The notes: generated from the letters alone by a model not told the origin. A stretch of DNA of 64,000 nucleotides from Verpa conica (GCA_033030425.1 JAUFSD010000005.1:1353001-1417000), one strand, 5' to 3'. Counted from the stretch's first letter, positions 50,727-63,460 are shown. Numbers and translations are program-made.

Positions 50727-52103
50727 GAATGGAAGGAGAGACGAGAGTAAGATTAAGATTAAGAGTAATGCGCAGGGAATAGAGGGTGAGAGATGGTGAG
50801 AGAGGGGGGGTGTGGAGTTAGAATAAGGTGATTGTAATATCTAAACTCTATAAGACCCGGCAAATACTTTTTCTCTCTCTCTCTCTCTTTAATCAAGGAT
50901 ACCTACCTTAAGTATAAGCCCTAACCCTCCCTTCCCTCCTTCACAAACAATTAAAGAAACGCATCTATTCTTTCCCGCAACCAGCGATGAGCGCACTCCC
51001 ACTCCCGATGAAACGAAACGATATCTCCCCTGCATTACTCTCTCTCTCCCTCCGTCTAGCCAGTAGCCTTCTCCCGAGAGAAAGTAAGAGAGTAAGGGAG
51101 AGCGTGATAACAAGTGTAAGGGAGGCCTTAGTTTGATGTCAATTCCCACCTCTTGTCTGCCACGCGATCTTGGCAAAAGCTTAGCTATGAGTGATAGTCC
51201 TCAGTCCAAACTACATCGATATTAGTGCAAAACCAGTGGTCTAGATGACGGGCGGGATGTTCCATTCCCCCCACTTCAACTACTTGACTCGACTAAACTC
51301 ATACCTCCTCTCCACCCCCCCCCTCCCCCCCTTCCTTTCTCCTGTAAGCCAGATGACTGTGGACGGGATCATACTAAATTCGTACGCATCTCCGGTCCTA
51401 ATGCGAATTTGCTTTTTATATTTACTTTTTTTACTTTTTTGGTTCTGTAGTAGCGTAAGATTGGCTACGGGGGGTGCAGCTTGCGCCTGCTGGTTGGACA
51501 ACGCAGCTTTAAATACATCCGGCACTGCCAAATATCGTAGAGATACCCATCCATTCCAGGTAATAAGAGAATCAGGAGAAAGCATGATAGATAAAATGTG
51601 GTAGATAGAAAATCATCACCTAAGTGACAACTAAATATAAAAGAAAAAAAATTGAATAAAAAAAAAGTGGATATAGTGAAGAAGAAAAATGCGATATACA
51701 TTTGAAATGCCGAAGTTAAAGAAGCTTTACCCATAGAAAGTAACAAAGTGGAAGATTGAAGTAATTTGAAGTACTCTCGTTCGCCGACGAGAACCTTGAT
51801 GTGATAGTGAAACCAAAACAAAGAAAAGTAAGTCAAGTATGAGACCGTTTAGTAGCTCGATAGAACACGATGGAAAAATAACAGATTCAAAAAAAATAAA
51901 AATAACACCGCTACAAGAAAAATCATGATCATGAAGAACGCCCCCAAGACCCCCATGAATGAAAACAAAAAACGCAGCCTGGCTAGCCAGGGGTTTATTG
52001 GTAGCATGGCACCACACACCGTCATCAATGCAAAATAGGAAAAAGATAAACCATCGGCAATAAGAAAAAGAAAACATAAAAGAAATGTGGCTGGTTTTTC
52101 TCG

Positions 52104-54053
52104 CTATGGCAGGGGCGAATTCGGGGCTTTCCTTCCCGCTATTTGTCCACTTCCCGTGCTCATATTAGTTTTGCTTAACTTTCTAGTGAGCTTTGCGTAA
52201 TCTGTTTCAACGGTCAAACTCGTTAGTACAGGCCGCTCTTGTATAAAAAAAAATTCAAGGTGCATGTGACATACGTAGCCCGCAAGCGTTACAAAGCGTT
52301 CTCGCGCCATCAGGTCCTCGTCTCCACTCAGGTGTCTCGGCCCGGTGGCAGCTATGACAGCGCCCAGGTGGTGCAGCCCGCTGTTTCAAGTCAGCGGGGA
52401 TGAAAACTACGAAAACTGGTTTGGGCACACAAGGGCACTCACGCCTCTCCGGATCTTCTTGGCATCGGGTTGCTGCGATCCATTTGATCTGGTATCATCC
52501 GCATATCCATGGTTGTCGTCGCCCCCATATTCTGATGGATGATTGGTGTTCATCTTTTGTGCATTTTGTTCCGCATACTCCTTTGCACACAGTTCCTGAA
52601 AGACCTGTTGGCAGCTTCGTAAAGCCTCCGTATTCCGATTCGAACAATCAACCGCATCAGACAGTTCCCTCAAACAAACATCCAACATACTAGGATGTGT
52701 ATTTTTGGATAAATCTTGACATTGTTGTACAATATAGTAGATTCTTGACGAATTATCCTTAGCCTGTAAAAAAAAAAATGTTAGGTCACGTGTAATCACT
52801 TTCCGGAGGGAAAAAAAAGAAAGAAAAAAAGAAACTTACCAAATCATAATCCCTTCGCAACGCGGACATGGAAAGTGCTCTCTCTATCGCACTTCCATAT
52901 CCGTTGCCCCGTTTGAGACCTCCCCCTGAGCCAGGCGACGTTTGAGGAGGCTCGTGCGGATATCCTTGATCTCGTGGAGGATAGGAATATGATGATGAAT
53001 GCACAGGGGGCTGTTGGTGTTGCTGATAGGATGATTGTTGAGGCGGTGCACTGGGATGCTGCGGAAACGGGTACTGCTGTGGTGTACCGTTACCGTTGTT
53101 GTACGATGGCGTTGGAGGGTGGTATTGCGGCGATGGAATGTGACTCGGTGGGGGTGGGGGATAAGAATGCTGTTGGTATGATGAATGGCCATTTGATGAG
53201 GGTGGGTATGACTCTGATGGTCGGATAGCTGGGATAGCTGGAGGTGGAGGTGCTTGATGTGCATAAGGATTAGGTGGTAGGGTTCTTGAGTGTTCCTGGC
53301 TATTTCGTCGGGGATATGGTTCATGGCTGTGCATTGAGCCAGGACCTGCTGTGCTTTGCGGCGCCGGTGGTGGAGGAGGTAGTGGCGGTGGATGCGAATA
53401 TAATTGCGATGAAGATGAGGATGAAAGCGGCAAAGTCTGTACGCTTGGAAGGGTCTCTGGGGGCTGGCTACGAGGCATAGATTCTGGGTGAGAAGCACTT
53501 GAGAATGAACCCTGTCCCAGAGGCGGAGTCTGCATTGGCGAGGGTGCTGGGAATGTCCTTTCACTCTTGTTGTACAGAGCTTCCGATAGTGACGGTAAAG
53601 ACTGTCGTCCTTCATCATTTCCCGATGTCCTTCGAGAGTCGGGTGGTGAAATGTATCCATTAGGTGCGTTTGTTGATGATTGTGGGAAAATCAGTGGTGG
53701 TGGAGGTCCAAACGATGTAGTCGGACTTATAGGCGAGGCTGTTGAGATGCTTGTGCGATTTATGGATGAGTTTCGTTGATGGAATTGAGCACCTTCCCTC
53801 GACACCCTTTCGAAGTCCATGTAGGTGGCCATCGATGGCAGAGTATCACTACAAATAAGAAGAAAAAAAACTAAAGTTAGATCTTATCGAAACTTAAAAA
53901 AGGTATATTCCTGAAGAAGTAATTGAGAGTCTTTTGATCTGCGTATTTTTATTACAGTTCTCTCGCTTCGTCTAGTCAGGAGTAAAAAAAAAAAAAAGGG
54001 TAATTGGATAAATTCTATACACACCTCTGCCTTCTACTTTCCGATGACTCCAT
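52104..54053 (-). CDS. nsdD: GATA-type zinc-finger transcription factor, NsdD/SUB-2 type
   Basis: NsdD (Aspergillus), SUB-2 (Neurospora) and PRO44 (Sordaria) are nuclear GATA factors that promote sexual development and restrain conidiation. Exons (minus): 54025-54053, 52840-53848, 52443-52763, 52275-52380 and 52104-52201; 520 residues. Introns are 176, 76, 62 and 73 bases. The finger is C461-X2-C464-X18-C483-X2-C486 within RAAPPGRCHSCHRAETPEWR, then GLHYAKLTRK; the 18-residue loop and this wording fit the NsdD group. The finger is split by the last intron inside GLH. Upstream is a long Pro/Ser/Gln/Tyr-rich disordered region (about residues 50-330) and a helical segment (SRIYYIVQQCQDLSK) at about 350. 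The 29-base first exon adds MESSESRRQS before an in-frame ATG at 53832; if that exon is wrong, translation would start there with 505 residues. Confidence 0.85.
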
Positions 54054-54369
54054 GCCTGTGGCGGGAGACAAAGGAGGTGATAACAGGATCGCGGAGGGAA
54101 GTATGTTGAAGGCTTATCGAGGAGTCTTGAGAGAGATAATGTGTACTTTCTGAGAGCGAGGAATCGAGGCGAGCCGCCGCAGCTGAAAGCCTAGTGTTTC
54201 TAAGCTAAAGAAGGGGGATGTCCGAAAGGCTGCTCAGCCTTAGATTGCAACGGACTGGCTGTCTGCAGGTGAATTGATGCAATCTGTAAGTTTTAGCTCT
54301 ACTGTTCCTGAGGATGAAACTTCAGCTGTCGCAAAGTTCACCAGGGCTAGTTACCAACGCAGCAACAAC

Positions 54370-54510
54370 AGCAGGTAGTAGCAGTAGTAGTGGTAGATTG
54401 GTAGTAGCGGTGGTAGTAGTAGTAGTGGCAGTAGTGGCAGTAGTAGCAGTAGCAGTAGCAGGTAGCAGTAGTAGCAACAGCAGCAGCAACAACAACAGCA
54501 CAACCTTGTT
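54370..54510. repeat. AGT/AGC-type degenerate triplet tract
   Basis: A purine-rich run of AGTAGT, GGCAGT and AGCAGT triplets grading into CAGCAACAACAA. It lies about 300-450 bases upstream of the GATA-factor start codon. Confidence 0.85.
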
Positions 54511-55123
54511 CCTGATTGTAAAGAAGTCCAGGCGTGACGTTGGGTAAGGTACGGAAAAGGTGGATTGGGGAGGGATGTGGGGAGTGTTTATGTGTATACA
54601 GTGGGCAACAAACGAATGTCCGCGACAACAGATGGCGAACCTGGGGGATGTTATGCGAATAGGTGGCGGAAGCAGTGAGCTCTTCTGTTGCTTCTATCTA
54701 TGTCTGCTCCTGGTAAGGGGACCTTTGGTGAGCATATGAAGCCTGCCTGCTTTGCGGGGGGCAGCCTAGCGAGAACTAGAGAGATCGATCCAACGATCTA
54801 ACAGCGGCACCGGGGGAGGCTCCTGGATGTGATATAACAGATGGGTAGACTTACTTTCCACTGAGGAAAGCAGCGAGCAGGAGCGGCAGTATGTAAGAGA
54901 GGGAAGCGAGGGGAGGCCGGACCAACAGGCGAAGGGGCCACCCGGGACGGCAGACGAGTGATTGACGGATTTGGGGTGGTGGGAGAGAGGGGGGTGGAGG
55001 GGGGGGGTGGAATAGAGTAGATAGAAGTGAGTGTGAGCGCAAGAGGGATTGTGTAAGTATGTATGAGTATATGTGGATGTACGGATGGGCTGGGCTATCT
55101 GGGTTGGGGGGGGGGAGAGTTAT

Positions 55124-55219
55124 GGGATGTATGGGATGTATGGATGTATGGATGTATGGGTGTATGGATGTATGTAGTATGTACGAAGCAGCAGGAGCAG
55201 CAGCAGCAGCAGCAGCAGC
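55124..55219. repeat. ATGTATGG minisatellite joined to a CAG tract
   Basis: Roughly seven copies of an eight-base ATGTATGG-like unit (55124-55184) are followed closely by about ten CAG triplets (55187-55219), one of them GAG. It lies about 1.1 kb upstream of the GATA-factor gene. No supported frame covers it. Confidence 0.85.
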
Positions 55220-58200
55220 GGTGGGGAGCGAGATGTGATGGCTGGACAACGAACAATGGGAGGACGCAGACGGACGGGCTGGGATTATTAGATCGAGATG
55301 ATGACAGCGACTTTCTTTTCTTGGGGTGGGTTGGAAAGGATGGATGTGGATATGATGGTCACTGGCGTACACAGCTTTCCATCAGATGAGGCGCCGAGGC
55401 CTGAGAACTGAGAGACTACAGAGTGGGAGTAGAGCTGGGTAAAAGCAGATCTGCGAAGTAGGGAAGCAAATGAAAGGTGCCAGACAGCTATGACTAGCTA
55501 GCTAATGCAGGGCGAGGGTGGTGAGAAAGGTGGGCAGAGGTGGAAAGGGTTGAGAGACGTGCGAGAGACAAGATAGAAGAAGAAGGCTTCGAGTGAAGGA
55601 GAGAAGGACGGACGGGGGGAGAGAGAAAAAAGCTCTCTCTCTCTCTTCCTCTTCCTCTTGCCCCTTCTCCAATTATTACCACCCCACAAAAAACAATCCC
55701 CCCCCTCTCGAATGTGAGTACACTCAAGTAGCCACAACAGCCACAGGGTACAGGGTGACAAGTGAGCGTGCCGTAGACAAGGAGCAAGGCAAAAGTGGGC
55801 AAAGTACGTATGACGAGCAACTACCAGTTCAAGATGTAGATGTATGCCCTTGACAGATACCGATACGCAAAAGAAGAAACGGGAGAAGGTGAAGAACAAC
55901 ACCAGAAGGGAAGAAGATGACACAAGAGGACCCAACTCTCAATAGTCCTCCCTTTTCCCTACTGAAATGAACTGATTGACTTGACCTTTTGACTACCTAC
56001 AAAGCAAAACACCAGGAAAAGAAAAAGAAAAGGAATAACGACAACGACAACGACAGAACGGGCAAGGCAGCAGGGTAGACAGGGCCGGCGAAAGAACGGG
56101 GATCAAACGGGCTTACATCGACGATTGTCTCCACTAACACCCCCCCAGTCCCTGTCCGTGTGCCAGGCCCGGTAACTACTCTAATTCCTGTTGCGCCGAT
56201 CTCACGCGAATGGACTAAATGGCTTCAACATGGGCGGGAGGATTGGCAGTAGGACTGGCTGGGGTGCGGGCAGCAACGGGACCGTATTGACGGATCATGG
56301 GGTTATTTTTCCTTCTGTTTTATATATGTATCTTGGGTCCAGCGAGAGAGGGAGTGGCAGTGAGAGACAAAGACCTCAAAAGACACTACCCCCTTCACTC
56401 CCCAAGCAGAAGCGGCTAGAATGGAAATACCAATGTAATAAATGGTGGTCCTTTGAGAAAAAGAAAAGAAAGAAAAAAAACTATAAGGAACAGTAATTAA
56501 GAAAATCGAATTGGATCGCGATTGGCCCTACCCCTCTGCCGGACTACTCTCTCGTGGTCTATAGGTATCATAAATATGGCGTCGGAGCGTGCAGAAGGGA
56601 GGGGGATGGAGGGAAGATGGAGGTTAGTTAGCAGAAGCTACAGCACGCAGGATCAAGGGCTGTGATCGAGGGAAATCGACAAGAGAAACAGACGAAGAAC
56701 GACCCGCCGGGAATGGACCAAAAGTAGATGCGCATATGCAGCTCCTTCCGAGTCCCATACTGCACCCGTTCAGCTGGATCTCACGGAATTGTGACACAGG
56801 GTACAGGAGAAATGTGTAATGCAGATTGGAGGGGGAGGAGGGGGGGTGTGAGGTTGCTGGCCACGATGGTGTGTGTGTGGTCGGCTGCCAAATCTATGCA
56901 AGTCAGAAACACTGGACTTGTTCTAGTTCACCGGTTTTGGTTCTTCGGTTTCCTACTTGTTTCTTATTATACCTCTGACCTGTTTTTGACTCTCTTTTTT
57001 CTTTTTTGCTCCCCCCATTCTTCTTGCCCTTTTTACTTATTTCCCAAGATCTCTCTCTTTCCTCATCACTAGCTCGGCGCGAGATGTGCCAGGACTCGCA
57101 AATCGCCATTCGGATTCACCCGGCGCGCGCTGCCAGCTAGACCCCATACCCGGCTGAGGAAAGTCAATCGGGCTTGGTTCTTGGGACGGCAATGGGTTAA
57201 GGCAGATAAAGATAAAGATCAAGAGCCCCGGTAACCTATACGCAATACCAAAGACAGCGGGAAGCGAAAAAAAGTGAGTTGGTAAAATGAAAGGGGGAAG
57301 GTAAAAAAGAAAAAGAGGTAAGTTTGGGGTATGCTCCGCGCACTTAAGTGAGAGGGGGGGGAGGGAAATAAAGAAGAGAGAGATCCTTATTTAAGACGAC
57401 TTCGCGAAACCTTCTCCAGATCTTGGGGTGGAGGCGGCTGTGGGGGAGGTTATTGAAAGTGAGTGAGCGAGTGAGTGAGTGCGCGCACGCACGCACGCGC
57501 GGAAACGTTTAAGGCATTCATCCACTTAACCTAGATACGGGGTGGCCGTTTGGGACGCTGGGCGAAAACGTACAGTCCAGATCTGGAGTTTCCCTTTCTA
57601 TCGAAGCTTCTATCACATCTGGCCACGCGAAACCCAGGAAATTGGTGAGCCATTCCATCCTGCCTGTTGTCAATGCGGCATAGGCATGGGGGGGGTGGAG
57701 GGATGCCCGTCAAGGAAAGAAAAAGCAAATAAATGGTCAGAAACAGGAAAAAATACATGTCGATGGTTCTTCTGTTGGAAGGGGCGATTGAGACAGCCTC
57801 ACTTGAAATTATCGGCTTGGCAATGATTTTCGTGCAATTCACAGATTTTTCTTGACTTTCTTTTTTTCAAGTTACCTTTTCCCTTCGTTTATTAGATAAT
57901 GAAAGGCTGAGATGAGAAGGATCCACTTCTCTGGCTCTCTGGATGATGCATCTCCGCGCGGTGCTTTATCACACTCCAACCTCCTCCTTATAACTATAAC
58001 GGTTGTTGGTAATGATCTCCCATCGTACATCACTTTATTTGTTTTTAGTATTTCTATATTTGTTTTTCCCCCCCTCTCCTTTACTCTTTTCGTTCCTATC
58101 GACTATAGGCGAGCGCGCATAGAGGGGCCAACGGAGTTCTCCTAGATAATTTAGGAAGGGGAGAAGAGAAGAGAGGAAGGTAGGAGGGGAAGGGTAAGGG

Positions 58201-59748
58201 AAGGGAAGAGAGAGAGAGGAGGGGGGGCGGCGGAGAGGATAACAAAAATATCGCTCACCTTAGATCTCTCACTCTCGCCCTCCCCCTCTGGTGGCTCACA
58301 CGCAACGTATGTATGTAGGTCGGTAGGGTTGCTTGCGTTGCGCGTTGCGACTTGCGCTCACTCGCCAACAGAATTTCATCATGACGGGATTTTCACCTGT
58401 CATGCAGGCTCTCTTTGTGGTATAAACGACGCTAGCGAAACAGCCGCACGGAACATCCCATCGCCCCACCCGGGTCCAGTTTCCTCGATCAAATATCCAG
58501 GCCCGCAAATCAGAGGCGCGTCAAGGTCTCAAAGACACCATCCCGATCCCCTCCAGATCCGAGATTTCAGATAACCGGCAGCTTGACCCTGGTGGGACCG
58601 TCAGATGCTCCCATTGGACAGCAATGGGGGGGTGGGAGGGGAGGGGAGGAAAGGTTACAACGTTTTGCTGCTTATTGACTGTTGGGTCGGTGGACCTGAC
58701 GGACTGACACCGACTGACTGTGTGGAACGGCCCCTGACCCTGACGAGTTAATATTTATATACCCGTCTACCCCTTGCCCCCCCCCCAGTAGACGTTTAAT
58801 TCTCTCCCCCCCCCGATGCAGCAGTAACAGTGCTCAGCCATGCTTCATATCCTTCCCTTTCATAAAACTTTATGTCGCTCACCTAGGGTACAGGCAGGTA
58901 CATGTAGTTAAGTTAGCTCACAAACGTCCGCAAATGAGGCTGCTAAATGTTGACTGTATTGTGCACATCTGCACCCATCGCGTGTATGTAATCCCCCCCC
59001 CTCTCACCCAAGCCGAGATTACAACTTTCTCGGCAGACAAGCCATCTTTAGTCACAGGCATACAAGAAGAACCGAGGATTAGATCCCGAATCGACAATCT
59101 ACCCCGGGTGTCTGAATCGAAAGCCGCAGTGATTGACAGAGGGGGGGGGAGACAAAGAGGAATTTAAAATAAATAAAAAAGAAAAAGAAAAAAAAAGAGA
59201 AATTCCCCCCAAGAAGATACCGAGGAGCAAAGACCCAAGAGTGCACAGAGGATCAGACCACTTCGACATCAGACACACCCCCCCCTCCACTTCCTCGGTA
59301 AACAACAGGAATGTGCACCCTGAAGGCTATGCATAAGGGGAGAGAGAGGGGGGGGGGTGAAGGGGGGTGAAGGGGAGACCTAAGCGACAAGTCAAGGGAT
59401 CTGTGCAAGATACGAGACCCACCCGACACAGTGGATACATCGCTGCTTATCTCCGCGCTCGCGCCCGCGCGGTTCTTGCCTTATATAATTGTGTGCATCT
59501 GTCACTCCTTTTAGAGTAGGGCTGTCCACGGTAATTTCTTTACTCTTATTCTTTTATTCTTTATTATTTTTATATTCTTTTTCTTCCGTTTTTTATAGTT
59601 TTTTTTTTCCCTTTCTCTTTTCACGTGTGAATAAGTACAACGTTTCATTCTCACCTTCCTCCCCCACCCGATTTTAATTTGAACCTGAAATCTGTGATGA
59701 GGTGGGGAGTGTGCTCTGTACTATATCGTATCGTGTTTGTGTTTCCTC

Positions 59749-59768
59749 AATATATATATATATATATA
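59749..59768. repeat. (TA)10 microsatellite
   Basis: Ten TA units followed by a short CA stretch, non-coding. Confidence 0.9.
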
Positions 59769-61165
59769 CACACACCCACATGTATTTTCTATACATGTGT
59801 GTGTGTAAAGATACTGTATATCTGCAACTCTCCTCTCTTGCTCCTCCCCCCCTCGAGTATCTCCCTCCACCCTCATTCCAAGGGTGAGTGAGAGATCAAG
59901 CGCCGTCGCCGCTCTGGGAAAACCCCCCCCTCTCAGCGGCTGCGTCGATGAAACGGATGAACGGTACGGCCGGGATGATAGATGGGCAACTCGCCTCGCC
60001 CAAAAGGAAAAAAAAGGTGAGCAACCGGAGCACAACCGTCCGGAGAACAATTAGTGTGGGTGGATAGATTGGAAACAGAGAGGGAAAAAAAAAAAAAGAA
60101 AAAAAAAAAAAACGTGAGATCGCAAATCTCGATCCCATTTGATCTTGGCAACCTAAGGGCAGGGGGACGTTTGTTTAAAAAAAAAAACGAGAAATAGAAT
60201 GAAGGTGTGTGAGGGAAAGAGATACAATGCACACGGGCCCCCCACGAAATCTCTCTCTCTCTCCCTCTCTCTCTCGCAAGTATTTTAACACCATCCCAGT
60301 TTCAAAATGCCGATGTCATTCAGCGTCGTTTCTCCTCGCTGCTCCGACTGCAGCTCTTGACGAGGCTGTACCGTACAGGGGCCTCCGACAAGGCAAAAAA
60401 GAGAGGAAAGGGAAAGGGAAAGAGAAGAAGAAAAGAAAAGAAAGCAAAAAAGAGGAGAAAAAAGGTTCCCACTCTTGTCCCCCCCTCCTCCCCCGGCTCA
60501 CGGCGAGGCATATATGGGTCCTCCAACAGGTCAAAGCAAGGCGTGTTTCGGTGCGCGCACCACTCAACATCGTTTTTTCCCTCTCTTACTCTCCCTCCCT
60601 CACTCATTTCCTCTCTTTGCTTTCTCGCCTGCTTCCCACACCCCCCCCATGCGATGATCTTCCAACGACCAGAGATTGGCCAGTAACCATGCAACAGCTT
60701 TTTCGCTCGAGCTCGAGAACCTGGAGAACCCAATCGGGCGATCGATGGATCTATTTATATTCGCAGGTCATATCTCAGAAAATAAAAAAAGCCATTACAA
60801 GAGAAAAAAGTGCAAGACAGAAGCAAATAAAAAAAACAAGCTGAGAATGCCACAAAGATGAATCGATGAACTGAACTTGCTATGCAAAGAAGATAAAACA
60901 CGCGACGAACCTAAACGCCAATCTGAGATCCCCTCCCCCCCCCCCCTTTCCTCCACAACCAAGCAAATGCTTAACCATTCATACTTTGTACAACCCGTTT
61001 CGGGTATGCTTGTTGTCATCGAAACACAAGAAAGGAAATGTAAAGTGAAGAAAAAAATAAAATAAAATTGAGCATTCCCAACGTGACCACAAAAGTCTCC
61101 CTAGGCTCGCGCTCAATTCCATATCGACCTCCCCCTCGCCCCCGCATCCTATAACTTGCATGACA

Positions 61166-63460
61166 TTACCGATCCATCCGCGATAGAGATCTGAGAACTT
61201 CCTGTATAGGGAGCGCCTCTGTGCCGGAAGCCTGCCGTAACCTTGCTTCCCTGACCGCAAGCGTTGACTCAGCGTTCTCCAAGATCTTTCCAGCCAATCG
61301 GTCTGCCGCTTCACCGTAATGATGGAGCTTATGGATACCGTCGATTAGCTGATCGACTTGAAACTCGATCTCGCCACAATGCTGCTTGACGAGTCTTTTA
61401 GCGGATCCCAACAGATCTTGCGATTTGGCAAGCGAGCTTGCAAACTCTGACTCTGCGGGTTGGAGCAGCAGTTTGACATCGGGCAACCCGCCAGGTAATG
61501 ACAGGGTACTTTGAGTGTCTGGTTTAAGCAGCGAAAGCCAGGTTTCCTTCTCATCTCGCAGTCTGTACGTCAATCGCCCCCAAAAATTGTCAGCCACCGA
61601 TTCCCAGAAAATTAAATAAGAAATTAAACCAAAAATGAGATAAATCAACAAAATCAAGAAAAACGTGGGTAAAACGGTGTTGCCGCTGCTGGGAATTAAA
61701 GTACTTTTTTAGATTGGCTTCGACAATTTCTACTTTGGTCAAATTATCCGTGTTACGAGGATTAGGCTTTTTAACCACAGTTGACGGTTGTGAATCTTCC
61801 TGCAGTAAATTGTCAGCCTACTCTGCCCTACATAGGGCTGCTTTTCTGGGCAACGGAGGAATTTAGATTATGATTACCCTATTGAACCAACTTGAGAGTC
61901 CTGAATTTGATAGAACGTCTGCCAAAACTTCTTCTTCAATTATTCGTGCTATAAAAAAATTAGTACTATTGTCAAAAAAAAAGTCCCGCATTTTTAAAAC
62001 TAGTGATGGGTACGCAAGACATTATAACCTTAAAATACAGTAGTAATAATTTAATAAATACTACTGATATTTAGGGCCATAGACGGGAGGAGGGAATAGC
62101 GAGATGGAAGTCAACGAGAATTTCGGCCAAACCTTCATTTACCAAGGTTTAAAAAAATTCTCGTAATACCCTCTCATTCCCCCCCCCTCCTTCTTTGGTC
62201 TAGTGTCTCACAGGTCCCATCACTAGCTAGGGTTTATTCCGATGGCTTCTTAAAACATACCTACAGCTCGAGCATTTGCATCTTTATCATTCGAAGGGCC
62301 ACCCGGTGTCAACGCCCTCCGTCCACACCACGAAAGTAGCTGCTTCATCCGCTGCGGCTCCAATAGCTCGTCATGAATATGCTTGAAGAAGTCCTCGTGA
62401 GCAATCTCTGCATGAGGCTCAGCTATAATACCAAGAAAAAAAGTTAAAATTAGTCAAATGTGCCCCACTTCACCCCACTCTTCTATAAAGAAGTGCCGGA
62501 AACATTAAAAGAAAAAGATTGGAGACTGTAAGTTTCTCAGGCTGGCATACCGATAACTCCCGTGTCCATCAATGAGCTTGCTCTGCGACCTCTCATTCCC
62601 ACACTACTCCGCCTGTTTCCTTGACCACCCTTCCTCATCTGCTGATTCCTCCTAATAATTGGCGTATCTGATACCGGTAACACCATTTTCATACCATCCC
62701 CACCCCCGCCCCCAGATTGCAGTGTTGGTATTCGCGATGGCGGGGAAGCCGGGACCGCAGCAACAGCAGCAGGAGGAGCAGCAGGAACCTTCTCTTTTGA
62801 TTTCTTCCCTTTCCCCTTCTCCACCACCTTTACCACCTCCTTCTGCTGTTCCTGTTGGATCTCTTCAATCTCCAATGAAAATGCCTTCTTTCCCTTGACT
62901 CTTTTCGGCTCCTCCGCCACTGGCGGTGGTGGTTCGGTAGTGCGCTTTTTCGGTACCTTTTTCTTTGGAGGGTCCGGGGGTGGTGCCGGAGGTAATTCTG
63001 ATGATGATGACGATGCCGCTATCGTTGTCTGTATTGATTGAGCGGCCAAGCTTGACCTTGTTGTCCTGCGTGGGCGATACAAAAAGCCATCATCTTCTTG
63101 TACTGCTGGTTTCGACTTTTTCTGTTTCTGTAATTCAGCCATATCAGCACCTTATCCCTATCCCTATCCCGCACACAGGGGAGAAGAAAATAGAAGCCAG
63201 TAATATCAAACAAAACACAAACACAGAACAAAATGATGAAACAATCTCCTCATCCAGCGTGACAAAGTTTATAAGGAAAGAAAGAAAGAGGAGGAAAAAA
63301 AGGGAGGAAAACCTACCTTCTTAGGGGGCTTCTCTCCATCATCACTCTTCTTCTTCTTCTTTGCCGGTGCCGGCGCAGGCGCATTATTTTCTTTCTCCTT
63401 CCCAACCACAGCGCCCTCGTCCGCCATGCTTTTCCGTTTCGGCCGCGTGCTGGTCGGCAT
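61166..63460 (-). CDS. dsn1: Kinetochore protein Dsn1/Mis13 (Mis12/MIND complex subunit)
   Basis: A subunit of the Mis12 (MIND) complex, which links the inner kinetochore to the Ndc80 complex and microtubules. Exons (minus): 63317-63460, 62551-63127, 62261-62422, 61878-61948, 61705-61799 and 61166-61562; 481 residues. Introns are 189, 128, 312, 78 and 142 bases; the 312-base intron is the longest in the window. The N-terminal 200 residues are Lys/Pro/Ala-rich and disordered. RRSSVGMRGRRASS at about 220-233 is the conserved basic motif with two RRxS-type Aurora B sites. It is followed by the Mis13 domain: HEDFFKHIHDELLEPQRMKQ, LLSWCGRRAL, VLADVLSNSGLSSWFNR, then a helical C-terminal half ending LRSLSRMDR. 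The start is uncertain: ATGs at 63502, 63460 and 63427 are in frame; I chose the second. Intron 5 begins GTACTT, which keeps the coiled coil continuous. Confidence 0.88.

Larger units (their letters stand above)
44960..52103. other. Gene-free interval, no gene seen
   Basis: About 7.1 kb between the ligase start and the GATA-factor stop holds no gene I can support. The first few hundred bases must include the ligase promoter; no clear Yap1-type site was recognised. The interval from 49.4 to 51.1 kb is dense in microsatellites: TC 50006-50032, AC 50145-50165, AG 50187-50209 and AAT 50698-50725. C runs lie near 44901, 46405, 46721, 49473 and 50092. TACATGTA palindromes occur at 48998-49005 and 49115-49122. 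Confidence 0.55.
54054..61165. other. Low-complexity upstream region of the GATA-factor gene, no gene seen
   Basis: About 7.1 kb upstream of the GATA-factor gene and downstream of the kinetochore gene. I see no gene. It is notable for stacked simple repeats: AGT/GCA-type triplets (54370-54510), ATGTATGG units (55124-55184), CAG (55187-55219), GTGA and GCAC repeats (57455-57500), TA (59749-59768), and many G/C runs. The long frame at 60209-60844 (plus) is Lys/Glu- and Ser-rich low complexity and not convincing. NsdD-type genes in other fungi have long leaders, so some of the first 2 kb may be transcribed. Confidence 0.55.

Noticed and set aside
55187..55219. CAG tract as a polyglutamine coding segment
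   Set aside because: The frames covering it have no start context, no domain and no splice links; it lies in the upstream region of the GATA-factor gene.
60209..60844. 211-codon open frame on the plus strand
   Set aside because: It is long only because it crosses AG- and TC-rich tracts that lack stops. The translation is Lys/Glu and Ser/Leu low complexity with no family likeness.
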